Origin: a virus
IMG/VR virus record: IMGVR_UViG_3300013099_000914
Location: 1 to 35,052 of that record
Strand: one strand, 5' to 3'
DNA length: 35,052 nt
Under the pieces are notes generated by a model that saw nothing but the letters and a program-made list of their open reading frames with translations, was not told the DNA's origin and did not search any database. This document shows positions 19,423-27,564 of this stretch, piece after piece. Every line of letters begins with the position of its first letter. Positions within the stretch are counted from its first letter, which is position 1. A program made the translations under genes and the position numbers.

Positions 19423-20304
19423 ATGAACGACTATCTCAGCACGATCTACGACACGCCCCACGAAATCGACCCGCAGCTTGCGGCAGCCGGTGAGCTGCTC
19501 GCCAAGGTCGCCGAGGAAGAGGGCGTCGATCTCGACGACTACTCGGACGGCGAGATCAACGAGATGCTCTCCGGCATGGTGGGCCAGGAAGAGCAAGAGG
19601 ACGAAGGCATCGAGCAAGAGGGTGCCCCCGTCGAAGAGAAGACCTCGGGTTTCCTCCCCAACCACATCACGACGGCCGACGTCGCCGCGGAGCTGGCCAA
19701 GGTGGCTTCCAACGAGGGTGTCGACCTCGCCGACCTCAGCCGCGAGCAGTACCATGACGCGTACAACTATGTGCATGCCACCCTCACCGACCCCGCCGTG
19801 TACCAGCAGAAGGTCGCGATGGAGGAGAAGGTCGCCGAGGCGGACATGCTCGGCCGCGTGATGGCCCACAGCTTCGACGACGAGCTTCGCAAGGTCGCCT
19901 CAGGTGATGCGACCTCGACGGGTGCCGCCGATGTCGGCCGCGCGGGGGCAAGCAAGGCCCGTGAGATGGGCGGCAAGATGAAGGACGTAGCCGCCAAGGG
20001 CTACGGCAAGGCCAAGGAGCACGCCGGAGCGGCGTACGAGTTCTCCAAGAAGAAGATTCGGGACAACCCCGGTAAGGCGGGCATCGCCGCCGGTCTCGGT
20101 GTCGGCGCCGGTCTCGGTGCGGTGGCAGCCGCTCGCCGCGCCAAGAGGAAGAGTGAGTCGGAGAAGAACAGCTCCCTCGTCCTCGACCGCGCTCGGGAGA
20201 TCGCGTACGCCAACGGCTTCGACCCGGACACGGGCGAGAAGGTCGCCTCCGACCTCGACATGGCCGCCGTCAATCTCCTTCGGGAAAACGGCTACGATCT
20301 CTGA
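19423..20304 (+). CDS. Acidic protein with repeated K-V-A-S motifs and Gly-zipper segment
   Basis: 293 aa. The N-terminal half is acidic (EEEGVDLDDYSDGE, QEEQEDEG), then helical. About 215-235 is a Gly/Ala-rich hydrophobic segment (AGLGVGAGLGAVAAA) followed at once by a basic patch (RRAKRKSE). Two similar modules end the halves: KVASNEGVDLADLS near 91-104 and KVAEEEGVDLDDYS near 29-42, so the N-terminal part contains an internal repeat. KVAS occurs three times. It starts 70 nt after the protease gene with AGGA 5 nt upstream (a second GGAT lies further up). Its acidity and place between protease and capsid suit a scaffold or internal head protein; this is inferred. Confidence 0.7.
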   Translation: MNDYLSTIYDTPHEIDPQLAAAGELLAKVAEEEGVDLDDYSDGEINEMLSGMVGQEEQEDEGIEQEGAPVEEKTSGFLPNHITTADVAAELAKVASNEGVDLADLSREQYHDAYNYVHATLTDPAVYQQKVAMEEKVAEADMLGRVMAHSFDDELRKVASGDATSTGAADVGRAGASKAREMGGKMKDVAAKGYGKAKEHAGAAYEFSKKKIRDNPGKAGIAAGLGVGAGLGAVAAARRAKRKSESEKNSSLVLDRAREIAYANGFDPDTGEKVASDLDMAAVNLLRENGYDL

Positions 20305-20312
20305 GTCATCTG

Positions 20313-20552
20313 ATGTTTGACCGTGTCCCCCAGACTGAGTTGGTAGAGAGCTTCTTGAAGGAAGCTGCGGCCATGCCGGGTGCAACCACCCGGAAGACCT
20401 ACGCTCAACCAGCCACGACGGGGGACATGCTCAAGCAGACTCGTCAAAAAGCCGTTCAGCCGCAAAACTATTCACAGCCGGTCGGCAAAACCGACCACAC
20501 TAACCCATCGCTCGCAGCAGCTCATAAGGCGGTACCCCCGCCACCCGTATAG
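20313..20552 (+). CDS. Small unknown protein
   Basis: 79 aa. It begins with a short amphipathic helix ending in FLKEAAAMPG (a K-E-A-A tetrapeptide) and continues as a low-complexity tail rich in Gln, Thr, Ala, Lys and Pro, ending in PPPP-V. The second half uses fewer G/C-ending codons than neighbouring genes. The ribosome binding site is weak, so translation may depend on the gene 9 nt upstream. It resembles a small, processed head peptide in layout, but nothing more can be said. Confidence 0.5.
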   Translation: MFDRVPQTELVESFLKEAAAMPGATTRKTYAQPATTGDMLKQTRQKAVQPQNYSQPVGKTDHTNPSLAAAHKAVPPPPV

Positions 20553-20565
20553 TGAGGACACACCA

Positions 20566-21990
20566 ATGGAGATGACTCTAAATGCACTCGTTCGTAGTGC
20601 CCTCTCTGAGGCGGATGGACAGCTCAAGCTCGCCTCGACCCAAGACGTGGTCGATCCGATGAGCAAGCTCGCCATGCCCATGGATTTGGGCGATGGTGGA
20701 GAGAGCAGCGGCGACGACGAAGAGGACAAGGACAAGAAGAAGTCCAAGAAGAAGGGCGATGACGAGGACGAAGACGAGGAGAAGACCTCGGGTCTCAACC
20801 TCGCCGACCACGCCATGAAGCTCGCGGAGGCCATCGATCACGTCGGCTTGATGTGGACGAAGCAGGCCGAAGCCATGCCGACCTTCGCAGGTCAGCACAA
20901 CGTGGGGGACAACACCCAGCACACGAAGACTTCCCCGGCCACCGTGCCGGCTGCTCAGGCAGGTTCCGGCGGCGGCCCGAGCGAGAACTCGCAAGGGTAC
21001 CCCGCGGGGATCGACACCAACGCCAGTGAGTTCAAGAGCCCGGAGTGGGCGGGCAACCCTGAGGCACGCGAAGGTGCCATCCGGGTGAAGGGCGCCAAGC
21101 CTGGTGAGACAGCCGCGGGCAAGAAGACCGCCTCGATCGCTGCCCAGCATCGCAACCTCCTTCGGCAGCACGGCGCCAAGTTCGCCGCTGACCCTTCGAG
21201 CCCTCAGGCTGTGGGCATCAGCAAGGGCAAGGACCCAGGCAAGCTCGACATGGTGCCCCCCAGCCCGACCGAGATCCCGGGCAACAATGGCATGGCCACC
21301 ATGACCAAGAAGAAGGCCAAGACCAAGCACGTCCAGAACGACACCAGCAAGGTCATCGGTGAGCCTGCCTTCTCGGGGCGGACCGACAAGGGCATCTCCG
21401 ACAACCTCGCCCAGAACGGTGGCAACAAGCTTGCGGGCATCCCCGGAGCAGCCTTGCAGGCTCTCGAAGAGGGTGCCTACAAGAACCCCACCCTGCGGCG
21501 TGCCCTCGGCGGCGGTGCGGCTGGTGCGGCGGCCGGCGGTCTCGCAGGAGCGAACTACGCTGATCCCGGAGAGCGGGGGAAGGGTGCCCTCGGCGGGGCC
21601 ATCCTCGGCGGTGGGATCGGTGCCCTGACGGGTGGCCTCCACGGCGCCATCGAGAACGAGGGTGTCAAAGGCATCCTGAGAGGGCGAGGTAACAGCGGGG
21701 ACATAAAGGACCTGGGCCGCCTTCAGACCGCAACCTCAGTGCTCGGGGGAGCGGGTGCCTTCGCTGGTGGTGCAGATGCCGCCCACCTCCTGCGCGCCAA
21801 GAAGCAGCAGGCTGCCGAGGTAGCAGCTGCCGAGGGAGGCAAGACCGCATCCCAGACGGCTGCGGCTCGCAGCTACCTGAGCAAGATCGCTTCCCAGGCC
21901 CAGAACCCTCATGCATCCCCGCGTATGCGAGTGAAGGTCGCCAAGTTCCACAACGCGCTTCAGCGCATCAACACGCAGCGCCAGGGCTGA
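20566..21990 (+). CDS. Acidic/Gly-rich internal-type virion protein
   Basis: 474 aa from ATG 20566, with GAGGA about 8 nt upstream. Residues about 40-75 are a highly charged Asp/Glu/Lys stretch (SSGDDEEDKDKKKSKKKG), followed by EEKTSG, a short sequence also present in the protein from 19423. The middle is low-complexity. About 310-365 is a Gly/Ala-rich zipper (LGGGAAGAAAGGLAGANY, LGGAILGGGIGALTGGLHG), with a further Gly/Ala stretch near 405-415. It contains at least five K-x-A-[SAG] tetrapeptides (KLAS, KTAS twice, KLAG, KIAS). The layout closely matches the large protein from 27564. Probably an internal head, scaffold or ejected protein; no known family recognised. Confidence 0.7.
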   Translation: MEMTLNALVRSALSEADGQLKLASTQDVVDPMSKLAMPMDLGDGGESSGDDEEDKDKKKSKKKGDDEDEDEEKTSGLNLADHAMKLAEAIDHVGLMWTKQAEAMPTFAGQHNVGDNTQHTKTSPATVPAAQAGSGGGPSENSQGYPAGIDTNASEFKSPEWAGNPEAREGAIRVKGAKPGETAAGKKTASIAAQHRNLLRQHGAKFAADPSSPQAVGISKGKDPGKLDMVPPSPTEIPGNNGMATMTKKKAKTKHVQNDTSKVIGEPAFSGRTDKGISDNLAQNGGNKLAGIPGAALQALEEGAYKNPTLRRALGGGAAGAAAGGLAGANYADPGERGKGALGGAILGGGIGALTGGLHGAIENEGVKGILRGRGNSGDIKDLGRLQTATSVLGGAGAFAGGADAAHLLRAKKQQAAEVAAAEGGKTASQTAAARSYLSKIASQAQNPHASPRMRVKVAKFHNALQRINTQRQG

Positions 21991-22004
21991 TTCAGGAGAC
22001 CATG

Positions 22005-22400
22005 ATGAGTGACACCAGGAAGATGGCTTCTCAGGTCCCCGCAGTTCTTGCGGAGGCCAGCGCCACGCTGCGGAAGACTGCCTCACGCCTCATCGAGGCC
22101 GAGAACGAGAACGGGATTCTGAGGAATGAGTTGCGGCTCGCCAAGATTGCGCGCCGCATGGAGCAGCGGGGGCTGGAGCCTGCGCTGGACTTCGAGCAGA
22201 AGATCGCTCAGCTCAAGGAGGTTCAACCCTCCAAGCTCGATGCGCTGGAGCATGCGGTCGAACTGACTGCGGGTGGCTTCAAGCTTGGCTCTCTCGAAGA
22301 GCCGAACGACAACGTCGAAGGTGTTCATGGGGAGTCGGTGTCCGCCACCAACTATGCGTCCCTGGACAACTTCATTCTGAGCGGGCGGGCTCTGGGCTGA
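22005..22400 (+). CDS. Small coiled-coil protein
   Basis: 131 aa. ATG 22005 is preferred to ATG 22002 because AGGAG at 21994-21998 would be only 3 nt from the latter. Residues about 5-75 are a long charged helix with leucines at regular spacing (VLAEASATLRKTASRLIEAE, ILRNELRLAKIARRME), so a coiled coil is likely. The C-terminal 50 residues are less ordered. It includes one KTAS tetrapeptide. It lies two genes before the major capsid protein, which suits a scaffold or capsid accessory protein; this is inference from position. Confidence 0.65.
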   Translation: MSDTRKMASQVPAVLAEASATLRKTASRLIEAENENGILRNELRLAKIARRMEQRGLEPALDFEQKIAQLKEVQPSKLDALEHAVELTAGGFKLGSLEEPNDNVEGVHGESVSATNYASLDNFILSGRALG

Positions 22401-22440
22401 TCCAAGAATAGCGCTCTGAGCGAAGAAAGGGATATTACAC

Positions 22441-22914
22441 ATGGCATCGTTCGATAGGCAGTTCGAGGTGGTTCGTCCAAGCCTCGACAAGCTCACCCGG
22501 ATGTCGTTGGAGGTTGCCGATGGGCGCCTCCTCGACCCCAGCAACACGGCGGTCGTGCCGTTCATCGACGGCGAGTTCGCCCAGGAGGATGCCACCTACA
22601 AGTGGGTCCGAGCGGCCGACTTCGCACGTCCCTCATCGGCCATCCTGGAGTGGCGGGGAGACACGGGCGTTCAGGCGTCCCGCAAGCTCTCCGTGCTCCG
22701 TGTGGGTGGCTACGAGGCGGACACGATCGTGTTCGATCCGGCCCTCACAACTCTCGGTGCCGCCGTACAGGTCGGCGTCGTGAACAACGCAGCTTCGGGC
22801 AGCGTCAACCGCGCGGGGCTCATCGCCTCGGGTGGTGGGCTGATCCTCGGCTACATCACCCGCGTGTCCGCCAGCAATGGTGGAAGGCTTCGGTTCCTTC
22901 AGACTCAGGTCTGA
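22441..22914 (+). CDS. Possible capsid decoration protein
   Basis: 157 aa, beta-rich, without cysteines. The first 70 residues mix helix and strand (RPSLDKLTRMSLEVADGRLL). The C-terminal part has short beta segments ending with a Gly-rich turn and GLILGYITRVSA, a pattern seen in some small capsid-binding proteins. It contains no K-x-A-[SAG] tetrapeptide, unlike the putative internal proteins, so it may act on the outside of the head. It starts after a 40-nt spacer with AAGGGA 9 nt upstream and directly precedes the major capsid gene, where decoration proteins are often encoded. The assignment rests mostly on position. Confidence 0.6.
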   Translation: MASFDRQFEVVRPSLDKLTRMSLEVADGRLLDPSNTAVVPFIDGEFAQEDATYKWVRAADFARPSSAILEWRGDTGVQASRKLSVLRVGGYEADTIVFDPALTTLGAAVQVGVVNNAASGSVNRAGLIASGGGLILGYITRVSASNGGRLRFLQTQV

Positions 22915-22958
22915 GACCCGGGAACCAGTGGACAACATGAAATCAGGAGGAAGATAAG

Positions 22959-24068
22959 ATGGCAGACGCGAAGGAAATGCTTCTCGCGCAGCTCTCGGAT
23001 CCCGGGGCCAAGGCCAAGATTGCTGCGCAACTTGGTGGCTACATCCGGGACCGGCTTCGTGAGGCGAGCTATACGGAGCGTGTGCTCCCGCCGCAGACGG
23101 TCGATCGAAGCCAGTGCCAGGTGTCCGTGAATCACGACGCGCTCGTGAAGATCGAATACTTGGAGCCGAAGAGCCGCGCCATGGTGGTCACCTTCCGAGG
23201 TGAGCCCCGTACGCAGTTCATTCGTGGTGAGAAGGTCGAAGTGCCTTTCATCACGATCATGAGCGACATGTTCCAGAAGCCGGAGCAGGAGTTCCTGGCT
23301 TACGCCTTCCCCATCGGCAAGGTCATCGAGCAGAACGCTGTTCGTGACATCGGTGAGGTTCAGGATCGTGAGTTCACGCTCCACATCGAGTCGGCATGCC
23401 AGGCTCTCCAGACGGAGGCCAACGGCGGTGCCGTCACTTCGCTCAACGCCACGGGCATCGCTGCCGGTTCGGTCGTCGAGCACTCGGTCGTCAAGGGTGA
23501 GCTGGCTCGTGTGGCCAGCGATGATGACGCCACCGTGCGTCCCATCCAGCGTCCCGACATCGTGGCGCTCATGAAGCTCCTCGACCGCAACCGCTTGGAG
23601 TCCGACCTCATCCTCCTGACCACTCCCGACTGGGACGACATCCTTCAGTGGACCGTCGAGGATCAGGGCGACAAGATCCAGTCCGAGACCGTCGTCAACG
23701 GCTGGAAGTACAACTTGCTCCTGGGCAAGCGGTACGTCCGGACCATCAAGACGGACATCCTTCGTCCCGGGAACGTCTACGCGTTCACCAGCCCCGACTT
23801 CCTCGGTCGGTTCTACATCCTGAACAACATCAAGTTCTACATCGACAAGGTGATCAACCTGATCAAGTTCGTCGCGTGGAAGGATGTCGGGATGTCCATC
23901 ATCAACATCGCCGCCGTGCGGAAGCTGGAGCTGTACTCCGGTGACGCCACGAGCAACGACGCTGATGCCATCCTCACCTCGGTCACTCCGGTGGGCGAAG
24001 AGGACATGGGCGCTGAGAACAACCGCGCAGCACAGCGGCAGTTCTTCCCGACGGTGGTGTCCTTCTAA
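22959..24068 (+). CDS. Major capsid protein, HK97-fold type
   Basis: 369 aa. An N-terminal arm of about 45 residues, mostly helical (EMLLAQLSDPGAKAKIAAQL), precedes a beta-rich core. The C-terminal half has the pattern of HK97-fold capsid proteins of large myophages: LLTTPDWDDIL near 220, LGKRYVRTIKTD near 250, FYILNNIKFYIDK near 285, and DVGMSIINIAAVRKLEL near 310. It has one KIAA tetrapeptide at about residues 19-24 that could mark removal of the arm by the protease encoded at 17535. A strong AGGAGG is 8 nt upstream of the start, and tandem hairpins follow the stop, as expected for a highly expressed gene. No crystal-fold evidence is available from sequence alone. Confidence 0.8.
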   Translation: MADAKEMLLAQLSDPGAKAKIAAQLGGYIRDRLREASYTERVLPPQTVDRSQCQVSVNHDALVKIEYLEPKSRAMVVTFRGEPRTQFIRGEKVEVPFITIMSDMFQKPEQEFLAYAFPIGKVIEQNAVRDIGEVQDREFTLHIESACQALQTEANGGAVTSLNATGIAAGSVVEHSVVKGELARVASDDDATVRPIQRPDIVALMKLLDRNRLESDLILLTTPDWDDILQWTVEDQGDKIQSETVVNGWKYNLLLGKRYVRTIKTDILRPGNVYAFTSPDFLGRFYILNNIKFYIDKVINLIKFVAWKDVGMSIINIAAVRKLELYSGDATSNDADAILTSVTPVGEEDMGAENNRAAQRQFFPTVVSF

Positions 24069-24080
24069 GGACCGCACTGC

Positions 24081-24099
24081 CTGTCGCTTCGGTCGACAG
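24081..24099 (+). terminator. Stable UUCG-loop hairpin after the capsid gene
   Basis: CTGTCG at 24081-24086 pairs with CGACAG at 24094-24099 around a C-TTCG-G cap with one unpaired T. It lies 12 nt after the capsid stop. There is no T-run after it, so it may protect the capsid mRNA or assist the second hairpin rather than terminate alone. Confidence 0.6.
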
Positions 24100-24104
24100 C
24101 GAGG

Positions 24105-24146
24105 ACCGGCGGGCTGGCATATTTCTGGCCTGCCGGTTTTCTATTT
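24105..24146 (+). terminator. Rho-independent terminator downstream of major capsid gene
   Basis: ACCGGCGGGC at 24105-24114 pairs with GCCTGCCGGT at 24128-24137 (one G-T wobble) around a 13-nt loop, and TTTTCTATTT follows directly. This is a normal intrinsic terminator. It should end or weaken the head-block transcript before the gene at 24158, giving more capsid mRNA than connector mRNA. Confidence 0.75.
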
Positions 24147-24157
24147 GGAGGTAGCGA

Positions 24158-24712
24158 ATGAAGAACGTGATGATTGTCGGGGCGGCACGAGACGCTCGCA
24201 CCCGTACGAAACGAGCGCAGGCTGGGGCTCGGCGACGTCGGGTCCGCATCGGCGGCATCCATCGCGTCCGCCCCAACCGAAGCATCTCCCTCTCTCCTGC
24301 GCAGTGCATGGAGTACGAGGCAGATCTTCGGGAGTGCTTCAAGGACGGCCTCATCCTCTTCCAGGATGTGGACGGTCGGCCGGTCCCTCTGGAGATGGTG
24401 TTCGGGGGCAAGGCTCCTGCACCTCCCGAGATGCCTGCTCCCTCGGAGCCAGAACCTGAGCCCGAGCTGGAGGCTGCTGAGCCTGAGCCCGAGCCCGAGC
24501 CCGAGCTGGAACCTGAGCCTGTCGAGGTCATGTTCAAGGACGGGGCCGCGTCGACCACGGTTGAGCCCGAGCCCCTTCCTGAGGGGTACGCGGACTTCAC
24601 GAAGAGGGAGCTTCTGGCTCTCTTCGAGGGCCGTCTCGACGTGCCTGAGAATACCCGGAATGCCACGCTGGTTGAGGCGCTGGCTGCCTGGGAGGACGAG
24701 AACTTCGAGTGA
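24158..24712 (+). CDS. Protein with Pro-Glu repeat linker and C-terminal SAP/HeH-like helix pair
   Basis: 184 aa. The N-terminal 75 residues are basic then mixed (ARTRTKRAQAGARRRRVRIG). An acidic linker of alternating Pro and Glu spans about 97-121. The C-terminal 40 residues (FTKRELLALFEGRLDVPENT, then a helix LVEALAAWE) resemble the HeH/SAP-like helix-extension-helix often found at the ends of small phage head-tail proteins. The start has GGAGG 7 nt upstream, just after the terminator. Rigid Pro-Glu linkers usually act as spacers. The gene opens the connector block, so a head-tail joining role is plausible; not proven. Confidence 0.65.
   Translation: MKNVMIVGAARDARTRTKRAQAGARRRRVRIGGIHRVRPNRSISLSPAQCMEYEADLRECFKDGLILFQDVDGRPVPLEMVFGGKAPAPPEMPAPSEPEPEPELEAAEPEPEPEPELEPEPVEVMFKDGAASTTVEPEPLPEGYADFTKRELLALFEGRLDVPENTRNATLVEALAAWEDENFE
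24446..24520 (+). repeat. Coding Pro-Glu (PE) repeat
   Basis: A 75-nt stretch of GAG-CCx or GAx-CCx codon pairs, interrupted by two Glu-Leu-Glu steps and one Ala-Ala step, encodes the acidic linker of the gene at 24158. Such repeats can vary in copy number between relatives by slippage. Confidence 0.8.
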
Positions 24713-24720
24713 GGTAAGAC

Positions 24721-25230
24721 GTGTCCGGACCCCAGCTACAAGGACTTGCGCAACCAGAGTCTGACCTCGTCAAGGCTTTCACCCAATCGGTGAGGCTCTG
24801 GATGCGCGACTTCGGTGAGCTGAACCTCCTCATTCGTGGGGAGGAGAGTACGGATAGGATGATCGTGTTTGCGATCAATGACTTCCTGTCCGACTTCAAT
24901 GGCACCCCCCACTTCACGAGCTTCAGCTTGGGGGACCTGTTCGCGCGCAACCAGCAGTCCCTTGCCCTCCGGGGCACGGCCATCTCTCTGCTACAGAGCG
25001 TCATGCTCATCCACGCGAGGAACCACCTACCCTTCTCGGATGGTGGCCTCTCCATTCAGATCAACGACAAGGCTCCCCTCATCCAGTCTATTCTTCAGCT
25101 CCTCCAGGGGGCCTATGAACAGAACAAGCGGATGGTGAAGATCGCCATCAACATCGAGGGGCTCTTGGATACAGGGCCGTCAGGCGTACACTCGGACTAC
25201 TACGCGCTCAGCGCCATTGGACTCTACTGA
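24721..25230 (+). CDS. Unknown structural-type protein
   Basis: 169 aa with a GTG start and GAGGT 6 nt upstream. The sequence looks globular and helical (SDLVKAFTQSVRLWMRDFGE, IVFAINDFLSDFNG, ISLLQSVMLIHARNH, LIQSILQLLQGAYEQNK), with a C-terminal beta or extended part. Similar size and position are seen for head-completion or neck proteins in large myophages, but no specific motif allows a name. It lies 6 nt before the next gene. Confidence 0.65.
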   Translation: MSGPQLQGLAQPESDLVKAFTQSVRLWMRDFGELNLLIRGEESTDRMIVFAINDFLSDFNGTPHFTSFSLGDLFARNQQSLALRGTAISLLQSVMLIHARNHLPFSDGGLSIQINDKAPLIQSILQLLQGAYEQNKRMVKIAINIEGLLDTGPSGVHSDYYALSAIGLY

Positions 25231-25236
25231 GGAATC

Positions 25237-25749
25237 ATGCCCTACGAACTCCTTCAGACTCAGACGCCTACGGAGATGGTGCAGCTCCTCAACGGGATCA
25301 TCTTCGCTCCGAAGGCCGTAGCATCCCGGCGTGTGGACGGCGGACCTATGGTTCCGGCCACCGAGGAGGTCATCGACGGGCTCAACGGCCTGACCCTGGT
25401 CTTCACCACCCCTGCGGTCACGGTCACCTTCGCTACGGTGAACCCAGTGAAGGTCTCCGACATGCTCGACGAGATCGACACTCAGTTGAAGGTAGCCGAC
25501 GCCCTTGCCGAAGTGGGTCTCGTCAACAACCACACCGCTCCGGGGTCGCTCAACCCTCCTGGGAAGCGTCTGACCCTGGTCACCAGCACGCCTGCGGGGC
25601 TTGCCCTCAATCTGACCACCAGCACCGCTGCGGCTCTGCTCGGGTTCAAGACTGCGGGCACCCTGACTCGGGCTCCCATCGTCTCCACACGCATCGTCGG
25701 GGGTGGAGATACCATCAGCGGCGGACACTACGTTATCCTGGCTCCGTGA
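25237..25749 (+). CDS. Beta-rich virion protein sharing a repeat with the tail sheath candidate
   Basis: 170 aa. About residues 50-140 form one copy of a domain that recurs in the probable sheath protein at 33263: a strand (LTLVFTTPAVTVTFATV), a helix (VSDMLDEIDTQLK), a second strand (RLTLVTST) and a final segment ending with LLGF. The N-terminus (MPYELLQTQTPTEMVQLLNG) is helical. The pattern is typical of surface-exposed beta domains on virion proteins. It contains no K-x-A-[SAG] tetrapeptide. A fibre, neck or tail accessory role is possible. The start has GAGGA 5 nt upstream. Confidence 0.65.
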   Translation: MPYELLQTQTPTEMVQLLNGIIFAPKAVASRRVDGGPMVPATEEVIDGLNGLTLVFTTPAVTVTFATVNPVKVSDMLDEIDTQLKVADALAEVGLVNNHTAPGSLNPPGKRLTLVTSTPAGLALNLTTSTAAALLGFKTAGTLTRAPIVSTRIVGGGDTISGGHYVILAP

Positions 25750-25756
25750 GGACGGC

Positions 25757-27049
25757 ATGAGCTACGAAGACATCGACAACTTCCTCTCCGACCTCGCCGT
25801 TCCCTCGGAGATCCCCGCGGGCGCAGCGGCCGTTGGGCTCCTCGCGTTCAAGAAGATGGCTGCGGGCGTCCCGGAACCGTCCCGCGCTACCTCTGGCGTG
25901 AACGTCGCGGCCCTCTCGACCACTCTGAAGCAGCTCGTGTCCTACAGCTTCGAGAAGGACGCTGCCGGCTTGGAAGGGCGAGGTCATGCGGAGTACCTGC
26001 TCGGGTGCCTCGAAGACCTGCACCCCGAAGGGTTCGTGATCCCCGACCCCGTCTTCCGAAAGATGGCTGGGGTCTCCCCCCGGGAGTCGAGGGACCAGCT
26101 CATCGCCCTGGAGCAGCAGTCCATCACCATGATGGAGAAGCTCTGCTCGTTGGTGGGAGACCACACGACCGGCCACACCTTCCGCAGCTTCATCCAAGAC
26201 GCACAGCGCAGCATCCAGAAGCTGTCCGCCTACCGCCTCCCCTCCACGAAGAAGACGGCCGGTGAGCGTATCCGTGCGCGCATCAAGGTGGCGATCCAAG
26301 CACACCCCGCTCAGGTCCCTTCGGTCGATGGGACCGGGAAGCTGGACGAGGCCCTCTATGACGTCGACTCCGGGAAGGCCCGCAAGAAGGAGGCAGCCGC
26401 TCCAGTAGTGGTTCCTCCCCCGAACATGGACTCGTCGGAGACCTACGTGGCTCGGGAGCGGCAGCTTCAGCTCGACCAGGCAATGCAGGAGCTGGCCCAC
26501 ACCAAGATGCAGCTCAACTCGACTGCCCAGATGATGCAACAGACCCAGCAAGAGGGTCAGGAAGCACAGCAGCAGCTCCAGGGAATGGAGCAGCAGGTCC
26601 AGGAGACCCAGGCTATGGCTGACCAGTCCAGCCAGGAGTCTCAGGCCAGCCAGCAACAGGCGGTCGAGGCTGAGGGTCGTGCCGCGGAGCACGCCAGCCA
26701 GAAGATGCAGCTCGGCATGCGTGTCCAGCAGATGCGTCAGGCCCTTGCGGAGATCGCTACCCAGGACCCCGTCACCGAGGTCGGCGCCAACACCAACGAC
26801 CTGGCAGCTCAGGGAGCCCCAGCTACCCCTGATCAGATGGCCCAGGAAGAGCAGGCAGCGGCGGAGCAAGAGCAGGCAGCAGCAGGCCAGCCCCCGGCTC
26901 CGGCTGAGGCACAGGAAGAGGCGGAGCAGGCTGATCGCGCAGCCGGTGAAGCAGACCAGCAGGCACAGCAAGCAGAGCAGGCAGCTGGACCCGGTGCAGC
27001 CCCCGCTGGCCCGGCAACAGATCCCGCAGGCGGAATGGCGGCAGCATGA
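25757..27049 (+). CDS. Gln/Ala-rich coiled-coil virion protein
   Basis: 430 aa from ATG 25757; the in-frame 25703 start lies inside the previous gene. The N-terminal 200 residues look folded and contain KMAA, KMAG and KTAG tetrapeptides, then KEAA near 217. About 235-345 is a long Gln-rich coiled coil (LQLDQAMQELAHTKMQLN, MMQQTQQEGQEAQQQLQ). The last 80 residues are a low-complexity Ala/Glu/Gln/Pro tail. It overlaps the next gene as ATGA. Candidate roles are a prohead-core/scaffold or internal protein. A tape-measure role is less likely because of its short length and its place before the sheath gene. Confidence 0.7.
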   Translation: MSYEDIDNFLSDLAVPSEIPAGAAAVGLLAFKKMAAGVPEPSRATSGVNVAALSTTLKQLVSYSFEKDAAGLEGRGHAEYLLGCLEDLHPEGFVIPDPVFRKMAGVSPRESRDQLIALEQQSITMMEKLCSLVGDHTTGHTFRSFIQDAQRSIQKLSAYRLPSTKKTAGERIRARIKVAIQAHPAQVPSVDGTGKLDEALYDVDSGKARKKEAAAPVVVPPPNMDSSETYVARERQLQLDQAMQELAHTKMQLNSTAQMMQQTQQEGQEAQQQLQGMEQQVQETQAMADQSSQESQASQQQAVEAEGRAAEHASQKMQLGMRVQQMRQALAEIATQDPVTEVGANTNDLAAQGAPATPDQMAQEEQAAAEQEQAAAGQPPAPAEAQEEAEQADRAAGEADQQAQQAEQAAGPGAAPAGPATDPAGGMAAA

Positions 27050-27564
27050 CAATCGATCCACAAAGTCTTCGCTCCATGGGGCATGAGCTTCACCGCCTGA
27101 ACAAGGAGGCGGTCTCCGTTTCCGGGGTTGCGCAAGCTGCCAAGGGCTTCGGCAAGAAGGTCCTCTCCAAGGCTCGCGGAGGCATGGAGGCTGCCGAGTT
27201 CGGTGTCCGCCGAGGGATGGCTGGTGTTCGGGATCGAGTCAAGGGCAGGGCTGCGGCTGGTGTCCAGGGTGTCGGGCAGAACGCAGTGGCTGGTGCCAAA
27301 AAGGAACTCACCCCCACGTTCCTGGCGCAGGCGGGCGAGAACGTGGCCACCGGCATCAAGAGGGGCCTCACTCCCTCTCGAAAACAGGCGCTGGGTATAG
27401 GTGCCGGAGCCCTTGCTCTCGGCGGTGCGGCTGGTGCAGGCCTGGTCCACAAGGGCAAGCAGGACCGCATCAAGCGTAAAGAAGACATGCAGGAAGCCAT
27501 GAGTGCGGCCATCCAATCGCAGAACAATCCGGCGGCTCAGCCGGCCGGAGGGGACTACTACTGA
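27046..27564 (+). CDS. Gly-zipper protein with shared N-terminal motif
   Basis: 172 aa. The N-terminal IDPQSLRSMGHELHRLNKEA (residues 3-22) matches the starts of the proteins from 30554, 30940, 31295 and 31963. A basic Gly/Ala-rich middle follows. About 120-142 is a hydrophobic Gly/Ala segment (IGAGALALGGAAGAGLV), ending in a basic stretch (HKGKQDRIKRKED) and a Gln/Asn/Ala-rich tail. This order (tag helix, zipper, basic end) recurs in the family. Starts and stops overlap the neighbours (ATGA upstream, TGATG downstream), giving coupled translation. Probably an internal or membrane-active virion protein; function inferred only. Confidence 0.65.
   Translation: MTIDPQSLRSMGHELHRLNKEAVSVSGVAQAAKGFGKKVLSKARGGMEAAEFGVRRGMAGVRDRVKGRAAAGVQGVGQNAVAGAKKELTPTFLAQAGENVATGIKRGLTPSRKQALGIGAGALALGGAAGAGLVHKGKQDRIKRKEDMQEAMSAAIQSQNNPAAQPAGGDYY

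Noticed and set aside
22905-24077. Minus-strand frame of 390 codons opposite the major capsid gene
   Set aside because: Acidic Val/Leu/Asp-rich mirror product; the plus strand has a clear ribosome site and capsid-like protein.
25733-27061. Minus-strand frame of 442 codons rich in leucine and cysteine
   Set aside because: It arises from reading the Gln/Ala-rich coiled coil backwards (CAG gives CTG), so it is a compositional shadow.
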